A stretch of 14,428 nt of DNA, taken from Calditrichia bacterium (GTDB lineage: Bacteria > Calditrichota > Calditrichia > Calditrichales > Calditrichaceae). Shown one piece after another: positions 1-6,956 of this stretch. The DNA lies in NCBI GenBank assembly GCA_027039465.1, contig JALWEA010000161.1:1-14428 (forward strand), written 5' to 3'. How positions within the stretch are numbered: the stretch's first letter is position 1; every line of letters begins with the position of its first letter. The notes under the pieces are model-generated. The model had not been told where the DNA came from. It ran no database searches and saw only the letters and a list, made by a program, of their open reading frames with translations. Made by a program: the position numbers and the translations under genes.

Positions 1-83
1 CGTTTGTCAGCTTGTGCGGCGAAAAATTAAGTCAGGATCGCATGGAGCACATGCTGAAAACCGGCAAGCCGTTACGCAATTAA
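1..83 (+). CDS. 3' end of an unidentified protein gene (partial)
   Basis: The frame beginning at base 3 is open to a TAA at 81-83 and gives 26 residues, FVSLCGEKLSQDRM then EHMLKTGKPLRN. The gene starts outside the window. It is supported by position and composition: the stop lies 37 bases before a strong hairpin terminator, and the G+C is like the ordinary genes further right, not the A+T-rich block that follows. The tail is charged and ends in a basic stretch with no recognisable motif, so no function is assigned. The overlapping frame from base 14 crosses the terminator and is judged spurious. Confidence 0.5.
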   Translation, partial: FVSLCGEKLSQDRMEHMLKTGKPLRN

Positions 84-117
84 AACAGCGCCCGGAACCG
101 AGAAACAGGATTGAAAT

Positions 118-150
118 GAAATGCCACCGTACTTTACGGTGGCATTTTTG
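118..150 (+). terminator. Rho-independent terminator after the first gene
   Basis: A perfect 11-base-pair inverted repeat (121-131 ATGCCACCGTA with 135-145 TACGGTGGCAT) closes a 3-base CTT loop. It is extended by A-T and G-T pairs to about 118-148 and followed by T residues. It terminates the gene ending at 83. The A-rich left flank means it could also work in reverse. It marks the left limit of ordinary base composition before the A+T-rich block. Confidence 0.85.
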
Positions 151-212
151 TTTGGACAAAGTATTACCCGATTGCAAAGATAATAAACCATTTCAAAATT
201 ACCTTAAAAAAT

Positions 213-242
213 TTGACAAGCTGTTTTTTTTTTTTTTATTTT
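213..242 (+). promoter_or_regulatory. Candidate promoter with a 14-T tract in its spacer
   Basis: A consensus -35 box TTGACA at 213-218 is followed 18 bases later by TATTTT (237-242), a four-of-six match to TATAAT. The spacer is dominated by an unbroken run of 14 T (224-237), whose last T is also the first base of the -10. Transcription would begin near 250 and read the lipoprotein-protease pair with a leader of about 107 bases. A second weak candidate (TTGAAA 242-247, TATTAT 267-272) has a 19-base spacer. In this A+T-rich DNA, matches arise easily by chance. A 16-base imperfect palindrome, ATAAC(6)GTTAT, lies at 303-318 between the promoter and the start codon and could be an operator. Nothing else is seen between 150 and 356. 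Confidence 0.35.
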
Positions 243-356
243 TGAAATACATTTCATGGAAAGAAGTATTATAAATACCGAGTTTGGATTCTTCTTCAAG
301 AAATAACGTAAATGTTATCCTTTATTACTTATAAAGATTTTTTGAGGAAATATGTC

Positions 357-1307
357 ATGAAAAAAATGATGATCATTATCATTGCGCTTTTAACTATTTT
401 GGGATGTAAGATAGATAAACAGGCATTGAATATTAATAATTCAAAAAAATATATAATTTATGGTTCTATCACGGATTCTAAAACAGGTGAACTTATAAAT
501 AGTGCTATAATAAAGGCTTTGTTTAATCATGTTAGCGATACAACGGATTCATCCGGGCATTATTATTTAAAACTAAAAACAGATTTTGATACTTTAATAA
601 TAACCGCCCCATATTATGACACGCTTTATAAAGAAATTCATCTTTCTGATTTTAAAAATAAAATTGATATACAAATAATTAAAAAGAAATTGATTTGTAC
701 GCCGGTTGAAGATACATCTCGTGTATATTATTGGTACATAAAAAATATTACAACCGGAAAAGACACTATCGAAGAAATTGAGCTCTATCCAAGAGGATTA
801 TTTGTCAGATTCTACCCTGCAGTTACCGATACCCATGTAATAATGAACTTGTTAAGAAAATATAATTTAAAGCTATATAAAAATGATTTGTCAATAAATG
901 ATAGGCAGTGGACTGCTTCGATTTGTATTCCCGATACATTAAAACGTGCTGAATGTTTTTTTACCCCTTATGGTAAAGAGAATATAAATAATTTTGGCAA
1001 TGAAGAAATTGTGGAATATTCCTTTGGTATTTTTGACGGCGGGACTCATGTGCCTTCTGGTACAATACATTTTCTTTTTAAAGATGATTTTGCAGAAACT
1101 CAGATTGACAGCTTTTTTAATGTAAATGGTTTAAGATTTATATACACAAGACCATATTATCCTAAAAATAAAAAATTTTATGCTGCAGTAGTTACTCCAA
1201 GATCTAAGTTAAATGTGTTAGACTTAGGAATAAAATTAAGTAAAGATAAAAATGTAGATTTTTTAAGCGTTGTGATGGGCTTTAGCCCACCTAGGGATTG
1301 TGAATAA
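357..1307 (+). CDS. Lipoprotein with CarboxypepD-reg-like domain and two predicted subtilase-propeptide-like domains
   Basis: This 316-residue protein begins at the ATG at 357, chosen because GAGGA lies 8 bases upstream and because the start gives a clean lipoprotein signal (MKKMMIIIIALLTILGC, lipid Cys17). The frame is open from an ATG at 312 without such support. Residues about 32-110 (YGSITDSKTGELINSAIIKA...) fit a carboxypeptidase regulatory-like beta-sandwich. Residues about 146-222 and 233-308 each read as strand, helix, strand, strand, helix, strand, the order of inhibitor-I9/fervidolysin-type propeptides. The second is clearer: GTIHFLFKDD, then FYAAVVTPRSK, then KDKNVDFLSVV. There is no catalytic domain. 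The gene ends 21 bases before the protease start and shares its very A+T-rich composition. A secreted, membrane-anchored inhibitor or chaperone of the neighbouring protease is inferred from fold pattern and context only. The lipoprotein call is firm. Confidence 0.8.
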   Translation: MKKMMIIIIALLTILGCKIDKQALNINNSKKYIIYGSITDSKTGELINSAIIKALFNHVSDTTDSSGHYYLKLKTDFDTLIITAPYYDTLYKEIHLSDFKNKIDIQIIKKKLICTPVEDTSRVYYWYIKNITTGKDTIEEIELYPRGLFVRFYPAVTDTHVIMNLLRKYNLKLYKNDLSINDRQWTASICIPDTLKRAECFFTPYGKENINNFGNEEIVEYSFGIFDGGTHVPSGTIHFLFKDDFAETQIDSFFNVNGLRFIYTRPYYPKNKKFYAAVVTPRSKLNVLDLGIKLSKDKNVDFLSVVMGFSPPRDCE

Positions 1308-1328
1308 TTCAAAGTAAGGGAGGAAAAT

Positions 1329-4300
1329 ATGTTAAGAACTTTTATAATTATTTTTGTCCTATTCAAAATTATATTTGCTCAAAGTAGTTTCGAACCAGGA
1401 GTAATATTGTTTAAAGTAAAAAATCCACAATTTGTTAAAGTTGAGAATAATTATGCTATAAATAGCCCCGATATTAATAAAATATTTAAAAAATATAAAA
1501 TTAAATATTCAAAAAAATTACCGCATTTATCAAGTAAAACAAAAGGATGGTATGAAATAGAATTCCCTTTAAATAGTAATCTAGAAATAATTAAGTCTGA
1601 ATTATTAAATTGTAATGATATTGAAAAAGTTACGTTGAACTATGAAGGGGAGTTATGTTCAACACCTAATGATAACTTTTGGAATGAACAATGGTCTCTA
1701 CAAAAAATAGGGGTCGATTTAGCATGGGATGTTGTTAAACCCGATAATTCAATTCTAGTTGGAATAATTGATTCGGGAATTGATTACAATCATGAAGATT
1801 TAGTTGATAATATCTGGCATAATCCGTATGAAATTCCAAATAATAATATTGATGATGATAATAATGGATATATTGATGATGTAATTGGGTACGATTTTCA
1901 ATCTGACGATAATGATCCGTACGATATTGGTATCACAAATTATCACGGGACAAGAATATCAGGTGTAATTTCTGCAAAAACATATAATTCAATAGGAATA
2001 TCAGGTATTGCCGGAGGATGGTATAATTCAACAGGTGTTAAGCTTATAGGTTTAAAAATAGTAAACCCCAGTACAGGTCTATGGGATCAAGTAGATGCTT
2101 ATTATGCGATAATGTATTTAGCAGCATTAAAGAATAATGGAAATACTGTTATTGCAAATATGAGTATAGCCAATTACTTTGATGATGATTATCAATTAGC
2201 ATTATTTAAGTCAGGAATCGAAGAAGCAAAAAATGCCGGTGTGATTATGATTGCTGCATCTGGTAATGCTGATCCTAAAAATGAAGATCCAAAATATAGA
2301 ACTTATCCAGAAGTGGATGAATTACCAGCACCAGCGAGATGGGATGGAGTGCTGGCAATAGGGGCATCTAAAGACGGATCTTCTTTAGCTGATGAAAAAA
2401 GATCTTACTATAGCATGTATGATATTCCAGATGATCCATTCAGCGATCCTAAATTACTAATAGTAGCGCCTGTTGATACGAGTGTTAATTTATCAATAAA
2501 CATTAAAACAACTTATCCGTTAGAACCTTATTATATTAGTTGGTTTCATGGTACTTCGGCTGCTTGTCCATTAGTTACTGGAACTGCCTCATTATTATTA
2601 AGTATAAATAAAAATTTTGCTTATACTGATATTGAAACTATTTTAAAAAATACAGCAGAAAAAATCGGGAATTATAATTATAATAATGAAGGAAGAGCTG
2701 TGGAAGTAGGATATGGTCGTTTAAACGCCTATCAAGCTGTTTTATTAGGCGCGGCCTATGCTAATAAATCACAATACGCATCCGCCACTTATGCCAACAA
2801 TGCCCGTCATCTGGTCAAAGATGATGGCTATTTATATGAAATTTTCACTTCCGGTGGCGAAATTTTCTTCCGCCGCTCAAATAATAATGGCTCTTCATGG
2901 CAGGTAACCAAAAGGTTAACCACAGGTAACGGCAGTAATTCCCGTCCGGCCATAAGCGCTTTTTACGATAATAGTTTGCATGTGGTCTGGCAACATAAAG
3001 TGGCGGATAAAAAATGGGATATTTATTATACCTATAGTACCGATCATGGCAATAGCTGGCATACGCCAACTACTATTGAACAAAATGTAATCACCTCAAC
3101 TTACCAGAACAATGGGCCACAACCGGTTATTGCTTATTCGTTTGTTCAGGAACAGTTTATGAAATTAATGGTAGTTTACACTACTTCCAACGGACTTTAT
3201 TACACAACCAAAACTTCGGCAGGTGGATCATGGGCAACACCTGCACACATTTCCGGTAGTTCTTACGAAAATCAAATTCGATTCCCGAGCCTGTCCGGAA
3301 ATGTAGGTTATTTTGCTCTGGTTTATGATACGCGTTATAACGGTGTTTATTCAAGAACCTATAACGGTAGCTGGTCCAATGAAACACGATTTGATTGGGA
3401 CGGCCGTTATGACAGAGAAACATGCGTTGCCATGGAAAAAGAAGGCGGTAGTATGTTAGCCGCCTATGTTGCACGCCATAAAGAAAATTTGCCATTTTCA
3501 TTATATTTTCGTAAAGGGTATGAAAATAACACCTGGAGCAATTTTGAAGCGCGCTTTGATGAGGAAAATAGTAAAGATTATCGCCGTCCTACTTTGACCT
3601 ATTTCGATGCCAATTATTCCAATCCGTATGCTATCTGCATTATTGCTCATACTTCGGCAAATCGCGTTGTAATGCAAAAATATTACGGTCAATATAGTAG
3701 CTGGCAGGAAAATCACATTGCTTACGACGGTCGTGAAGCGCAGCTTACCGGTTATGCCTATAATGCACCCCAATATTGCTGGACTGATCAAAGCGCATCG
3801 CCATATTTGGTTAAATTAAGTTCTACTTATTTGCCCAAGACCGCGCAACCGACGGAATATAAAGACATTTACGCGCGTAATGCGGTAGTTGCCAATAGTC
3901 TGGATGGCACGGCGCAGGTACTGGAAGTTTCGGATTACATTGTACACACAAAAAGTGGAAAAGAGTACCGCATTGCCTTTAAAAAATATCCCGATGATAC
4001 AACCAAATTAACATTGGAAAATATCTGGAATTATATGGACAGTGAACCGGTTGAATTACCGGAAGACGCAACGGAATTAAGTTATTCCAAAAAAATTTAT
4101 ACGGTTTTTCCCCCTGATTCGATTAAAAAGCAAAGCAATACCACGGTTTTTGCATCAACGGAATATCAATTGGTCATAGCTGATGCACAGACAAAAGCAC
4201 CCTTATCGGTTATTGATAAAGAAACCAAAAGCGGTGATGTTACCGTAAATATTTCAGCTTTTGCAGGACGTAAAGTTATCCTTTATCCTTCATTACAGGT

Positions 4301-4697
4301 GCAACTTTCTGATAAAACGGAATTACATTTTGAATTGACCGATATTTTTCGGCCCATTAAAGATAAGACGGAAAAATTGGAAGCGCAGAACCCGAATATT
4401 GCTCAATCGGACATTCCTGCTAATTTCGAATTATTCTCCAATTACCCCAATCCTTTCAATCCCAGCACAACAATACGTTTCTCCTTACCAAAAGACGCTA
4501 TGATTACGTTAACGGTTTTTGATCTTTCAGGCAAAAAAGTTAAGACATTGGTGAATGGATTTAATAAGTCCGGTTACCACCAGGTTCAATGGAACGGAAA
4601 GGACGATCGGGGCAGAACGGTTGCCAGCGGAATGTATTTTTACGTTTTGAAAATGGGTGAGAGTATCAAAGCAAGAAAAATGTTTTTGCTGAGATAG
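1329..4697 (+). CDS. Secreted subtilisin-like serine protease (S8) with Asp-box propeller and T9SS sorting domain
   Basis: This 1122-residue exported endopeptidase has a GGGAGGA ribosome site at 1318-1324. Residues 1-18 are a Sec signal peptide ending FAQ. Residues about 22-107 are an I9-like propeptide, ending in NDIEKVTLNYEG. The S8 domain runs from about 117 to 470, with Asp148 (GIIDSGID), His206 (NYHGT), oxyanion Asn313 (AASGN) and Ser410 (HGTSAACP). All catalytic residues are present. Residues about 497-835 carry Asp-box/BNR repeats (SNNNGSSW at 517, STDHGNSW at 570), as in sialidase-type beta-propellers that often bind substrates or partners. Residues 850-1010 are an unrecognised beta-rich segment. 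Residues 1032-1122 form a type A T9SS sorting domain (YPNPFNPSTTIRFSLP). The protein should cross the outer membrane and be released or anchored at the surface. Base composition changes abruptly near codon 470, at the end of the catalytic domain. Confidence 0.93.
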   Translation: MLRTFIIIFVLFKIIFAQSSFEPGVILFKVKNPQFVKVENNYAINSPDINKIFKKYKIKYSKKLPHLSSKTKGWYEIEFPLNSNLEIIKSELLNCNDIEKVTLNYEGELCSTPNDNFWNEQWSLQKIGVDLAWDVVKPDNSILVGIIDSGIDYNHEDLVDNIWHNPYEIPNNNIDDDNNGYIDDVIGYDFQSDDNDPYDIGITNYHGTRISGVISAKTYNSIGISGIAGGWYNSTGVKLIGLKIVNPSTGLWDQVDAYYAIMYLAALKNNGNTVIANMSIANYFDDDYQLALFKSGIEEAKNAGVIMIAASGNADPKNEDPKYRTYPEVDELPAPARWDGVLAIGASKDGSSLADEKRSYYSMYDIPDDPFSDPKLLIVAPVDTSVNLSINIKTTYPLEPYYISWFHGTSAACPLVTGTASLLLSINKNFAYTDIETILKNTAEKIGNYNYNNEGRAVEVGYGRLNAYQAVLLGAAYANKSQYASATYANNARHLVKDDGYLYEIFTSGGEIFFRRSNNNGSSWQVTKRLTTGNGSNSRPAISAFYDNSLHVVWQHKVADKKWDIYYTYSTDHGNSWHTPTTIEQNVITSTYQNNGPQPVIAYSFVQEQFMKLMVVYTTSNGLYYTTKTSAGGSWATPAHISGSSYENQIRFPSLSGNVGYFALVYDTRYNGVYSRTYNGSWSNETRFDWDGRYDRETCVAMEKEGGSMLAAYVARHKENLPFSLYFRKGYENNTWSNFEARFDEENSKDYRRPTLTYFDANYSNPYAICIIAHTSANRVVMQKYYGQYSSWQENHIAYDGREAQLTGYAYNAPQYCWTDQSASPYLVKLSSTYLPKTAQPTEYKDIYARNAVVANSLDGTAQVLEVSDYIVHTKSGKEYRIAFKKYPDDTTKLTLENIWNYMDSEPVELPEDATELSYSKKIYTVFPPDSIKKQSNTTVFASTEYQLVIADAQTKAPLSVIDKETKSGDVTVNISAFAGRKVILYPSLQVQLSDKTELHFELTDIFRPIKDKTEKLEAQNPNIAQSDIPANFELFSNYPNPFNPSTTIRFSLPKDAMITLTVFDLSGKKVKTLVNGFNKSGYHQVQWNGKDDRGRTVASGMYFYVLKMGESIKARKMFLLR

Positions 4698-4705
4698 GTT
4701 GTTTT

Positions 4706-4754
4706 AGAAAACAGGCGATTTAAACGTCGCTTGTTTTCTTTTTCTTCTTTTCTT
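4706..4754 (+). terminator. Terminator of the protease gene, overlapping the uma2-like coding end
   Basis: A 13-base-pair stem with one G-T pair (4706-4718 with 4727-4739) closes an 8-base loop and is followed by a T-rich run to about 4754. It starts 9 bases after the protease stop codon. The loop holds the minus-strand stop codon of the converging Uma2-family gene (4720-4722), and the right arm and T tract encode that protein's Lys-rich tail, so the two genes share this DNA. Confidence 0.75.
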
Positions 4755-5316
4755 TAAACGAAATCCCTTGGTAGATTTCTTTTAAGGATAAGGAAAAATC
4801 CGGCTCGCTGATCTCCAAACGATCGTTTAAATCGGAGAATTCGCTTAGGATCCAATGGCCGTCTTCTCCCAACCGGAAATATTCCACATGCGGTGAATAT
4901 TGATCGATGATCAGGTAATGTTTTAAAGTGGGGATTTGGCGGTAAAAATAAAACTTATCGCCACGATCATAAGATTTGGTGGATTCGGACAAAACTTCGG
5001 CAATCAGGACGGGATTCAACACCGTATCATCGCGTTGTTGGTAAAACTGCGGCGCACCGCAAATAATCAGAATATCGGGGTAGGTAAACAAATCAACCGC
5101 TTCAATCCAAACGCGCAAATCCAATACAAAAATCATGCAATTGTCGTGTAGACGAAAATGGTGTAAAAAATTAGATATGATTCTTGCATGATTTAAAGTT
5201 CCGCCAGATAAATCGAATATTTCACCCCGGTAATATTCATGGCGAGTTTCCGATTTTTCTTCCAGAGCAAAATACTGCTCATGGGTCAGCTTGGATTTTT
5301 TAGCTGCTTCTTGCAT
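4720..5316 (-). CDS. Uma2-family (DUF820) PD-(D/E)XK nuclease-like protein
   Basis: This 198-residue protein has the usual Uma2 length and motifs: the N-terminal LTHEQYFALEEKSETRHEYYRGEIFDLSG region, TYPDILIICG with the putative metal ligand Asp81, LIAEVLSEST with Glu107, and DRGDKFYFYRQIPTLKHYLIID with Lys121. Uma2 proteins have a restriction-endonuclease-like fold. They are abundant in some genomes and mostly of unknown cellular role; activity is inferred from the fold. The start is supported by an AGGGA site about 8 bases upstream and by a strong promoter 22 bases further out. It is a single gene without a partner. The tail (FKEKKKKKTSDV) is encoded by the terminator of the converging protease gene. 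Confidence 0.85.
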   Translation of the reverse strand: MQEAAKKSKLTHEQYFALEEKSETRHEYYRGEIFDLSGGTLNHARIISNFLHHFRLHDNCMIFVLDLRVWIEAVDLFTYPDILIICGAPQFYQQRDDTVLNPVLIAEVLSESTKSYDRGDKFYFYRQIPTLKHYLIIDQYSPHVEYFRLGEDGHWILSEFSDLNDRLEISEPDFSLSLKEIYQGISFKEKKKKKTSDV

Positions 5317-5345
5317 GGCGCATTCCCTGACACTTTCACGTGATT

Positions 5346-5374
5346 AATATATGAAGCATGGAACGAGATGTCAA
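5346..5374 (-). promoter_or_regulatory. Sigma-70-type promoter of the Uma2-family gene
   Basis: On the minus strand, a perfect -35 TTGACA (5374-5369) is followed after exactly 17 bases by TATATT (5351-5346), a five-of-six -10 match. Initiation near 5339 would leave a leader of about 22 bases before the start codon at 5316, with the AGGGA ribosome site inside it. This is the best-formed promoter in the window. Confidence 0.7.
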
Positions 5375-5431
5375 AGGAAACGGATAAAAAGATGTTCTAA
5401 CGCTGGTCAAGGTCAATCTCCCCACTGTTGT

Positions 5432-5446
5432 CCCCCTCGCAGGGGG
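5432..5446. repeat. Short GC hairpin
   Basis: CCCCCT (5432-5437) pairs with AGGGGG (5441-5446) across a CGC loop. It lies in the non-coding stretch 5375-5734 beside two REP-like palindromes. No T tract follows on either strand, so it is not a classical terminator. Confidence 0.5.
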
Positions 5447-5476
5447 GCGCAAAATGACCATCGCTTCTTTAGAGTG

Positions 5477-5518
5477 GATTGCCAGATCACTCGCTGTGCT
5501 CACTCATACTATTGACAG
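5477..5518. repeat. REP-like element, degenerate copy 1
   Basis: The segment opens with GATTGCC and ends with ATTGACAG, with the internal alternation ACTCGCTGTGCTCACTC. It resembles the better-preserved copy at 5580-5630 in length, ends and order of parts, but its right end has lost the GC that would mirror the left end. It lies in the same orientation, 61 bases before copy 2. It does not code convincingly in any frame. Confidence 0.45.
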
Positions 5519-5579
5519 GTGTTGGGTTGTCACCGAAGCTTGATGAAGAAACCCTTATATCCGTTGCTGTTTTTGAGGG

Positions 5580-5630
5580 GATTGCTTCACTCTCCCGCTC
5601 GCAGGCTCGCGAGATTGTTCGCAATGACAG
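5580..5630. repeat. REP-like palindromic element, copy 2
   Basis: The element begins GATTGC (5580-5585) and ends GCAATGACAG (5621-5630), so ATTGC and GCAAT form terminal inverted repeats. Inner TCTC (5591-5594) and CTCGCGAGA (5606-5614) add further dyad symmetry. GATTGCTTC...CGCAATGACA palindromes are a recurrent type of dispersed intergenic repeat in bacterial genomes. Whether this genome carries many copies cannot be seen here. Confidence 0.6.
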
Positions 5631-5636
5631 CCCTTT

Positions 5637-5718
5637 ACGATTAACGAATATACGAATAACGAATAACGCTTCCCAGCAACCCTTACACTCTTAACCCTTA
5701 ACGCTTAACCCTTATCCC
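5637..5718. repeat. Low-complexity tract A: CGAATAACG repeats and TTAACNC heptads
   Basis: The left part is built from ACGAATAAC-type units, including CGAATAACGCTT at 5660-5671. The right part holds four consecutive 7-base units at 5691-5718: TTAACCC, TTAACGC, TTAACCC, TTATCCC. It ends 16 bases before the stop codon of the minus-strand nuclease gene and so is transcribed as its 3' untranslated region. The same units recur in tract B at 6957-7140. Confidence 0.8.
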
Positions 5719-5734
5719 CTCCTCCAGTCCGGCA

Positions 5735-6682
5735 TCAATCATTATCCTGATCGGCACGGAAGGAAACCCACACCGGACAATGGTCGGAAATTTTCTCAAA
5801 ATAATCGGGAATTTGCCGGCCGCGGTATTCCGGAACGCCTTTGGCGCAGGCGCCGCCCACTTCCGTACTGTTGGGCAGCAATTCGAATTTGGCATCCGGT
5901 GAAACAAAAATCTGGTCAATGAGCGAGCCTTTAATGTAGGGCTCGTTGTAATCGGGTTGCCAATAATCGGAATACAAATGCTCTTTAACCAATAATCCGG
6001 TTGCCCAGTAGAAATGTAATTTTTGAATACGCGGTAAAAATTCGTTAAATCCCAATTTGGACACATTGTTAAAATCGCCCATGACCACAATGTCTTTGTC
6101 CGAAGAATTCTCCAGATTGGTTAAGATTTCTTGCAATGCCTGCCATTGTTTGTTGCGCGTCTTCCAGCCGTTGGGGCCTGCCTTTAAATGGCAGATAATG
6201 GCGTTAAAATCAAACCCGTTTGGTTTGTATTTAAAGTACCCCCGGAAAGCCGGGCGTAACCAGGAGTCGGGTTTCAAGGCCACACTGTAATAAACCTCGG
6301 GTTGTCCCTTCAATTCCAGCACGGACGAATCGTACACAAAACCGACCTTTTGCGATCCCGGTGATGGTGCGTAAATAACTTTGTATTGCGGCCCCAAATA
6401 TTTTTGTGCGCTCTCTTCCAAAACTTTAGGATCAACGACTTCCACCACTCCCAACAGCTCGATGTCTAGTTTCTTCAGCATGCCGAACATGGCCGGAATG
6501 TCCGTAGCATTACCGTGCGGCAAATTGCGCAGCGTGATGCCGTATTTTTTCATCATTTCCCCGTTGTCTTTGCAGGGGAACCATTCCATATTAAAACTGC
6601 CTACCTGAATAATGGCTTTGTTCTCTTGCGCCAACAAGGCAAGAGGTAAGAGAATTAAAAACAGAATCTTTCTGATACGCAT
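5735..6682 (-). CDS. Secreted endonuclease/exonuclease/phosphatase (EEP) family protein
   Basis: This 315-residue protein has a Sec signal peptide (residues 1-19, MRIRKILFLILLPLALLAQ) and a complete EEP metallohydrolase domain. The motifs appear in order: SFNMEW with Asn31, GVVEVVD with metal ligand Glu81, ICHLKAG with His165, GDFNN with Asp203 and Asn205, SLIDQIFVS with Asp256, and the terminal SDHCPVWVSF with Asp300-His301. All catalytic positions of the DNase I/exonuclease III-like family are present, so it should be an active Mg-dependent phosphodiesterase or phosphatase outside the cytoplasm. The substrate (extracellular DNA, nucleotides or phosphoesters) cannot be told from sequence. 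An AAAGGAA site lies 8 bases upstream of the ATG. There is no C-terminal sorting domain, so a periplasmic location is likely. The gene stands alone, and no convincing promoter was found upstream. Confidence 0.88.
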   Translation of the reverse strand: MRIRKILFLILLPLALLAQENKAIIQVGSFNMEWFPCKDNGEMMKKYGITLRNLPHGNATDIPAMFGMLKKLDIELLGVVEVVDPKVLEESAQKYLGPQYKVIYAPSPGSQKVGFVYDSSVLELKGQPEVYYSVALKPDSWLRPAFRGYFKYKPNGFDFNAIICHLKAGPNGWKTRNKQWQALQEILTNLENSSDKDIVVMGDFNNVSKLGFNEFLPRIQKLHFYWATGLLVKEHLYSDYWQPDYNEPYIKGSLIDQIFVSPDAKFELLPNSTEVGGACAKGVPEYRGRQIPDYFEKISDHCPVWVSFRADQDND

Positions 6683-6792
6683 GATTTATTCCTTTGTTTT
6701 TAACTAATTCAGTTGTTAAACTTTTTTGAAGGTTTCCATACAAGAAGTCCGTAATTGTTTTTTGCATTCCGCTCGAAAGTGACCCACCCCGG

Positions 6793-6819
6793 CCCCTCCC
6801 TGAGATGCTCAGGGAGGGG
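6793..6819. repeat. Perfect 12-base-pair GC hairpin
   Basis: CCCCTCCCTGAG (6793-6804) and CTCAGGGAGGGG (6808-6819) are exact reverse complements around a 3-base loop. It stands 111 bases upstream of the EEP start and 340 bases downstream of the rarA operon end. There is no T tract on either side, so it may act as an RNA stabiliser or roadblock, or be a dispersed intergenic repeat, and not a simple terminator. The rest of 6683-6956 shows no gene. Confidence 0.75.
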
Positions 6820-6956
6820 TGCCTGCAAAGTTGTGGCCATTTGGTTAAGCGTCGAAATATCGGATCCAACTATCCGCTAAGGCCAATGAGCTTGTCTTCT
6901 TCCCGAGTGTCCCGAGAATCGGTATGTATCGAAAGCCGCGCTACAAATCTCACAAC

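Noticed and set aside
14..274. Open frame of 86 codons on the plus strand
   Set aside because: It runs through a perfect hairpin terminator and a 14-T homopolymer encoding a Phe run; it has no ribosome site or protein-like composition.
312..356. Upstream start of the lipoprotein at 312
   Set aside because: It has no ribosome site, lies in an inverted repeat, and would place 15 charged residues before the lipoprotein signal.
5479..5694. Plus-strand frame of 71 codons
   Set aside because: It is composed of the REP-like copies and the repeat tract; no coding signal.
6591..6869. Minus-strand frame of 92 codons upstream of the EEP gene
   Set aside because: It reads through the 12-bp GC hairpin and overlaps the EEP signal peptide region in another frame; no family pattern.
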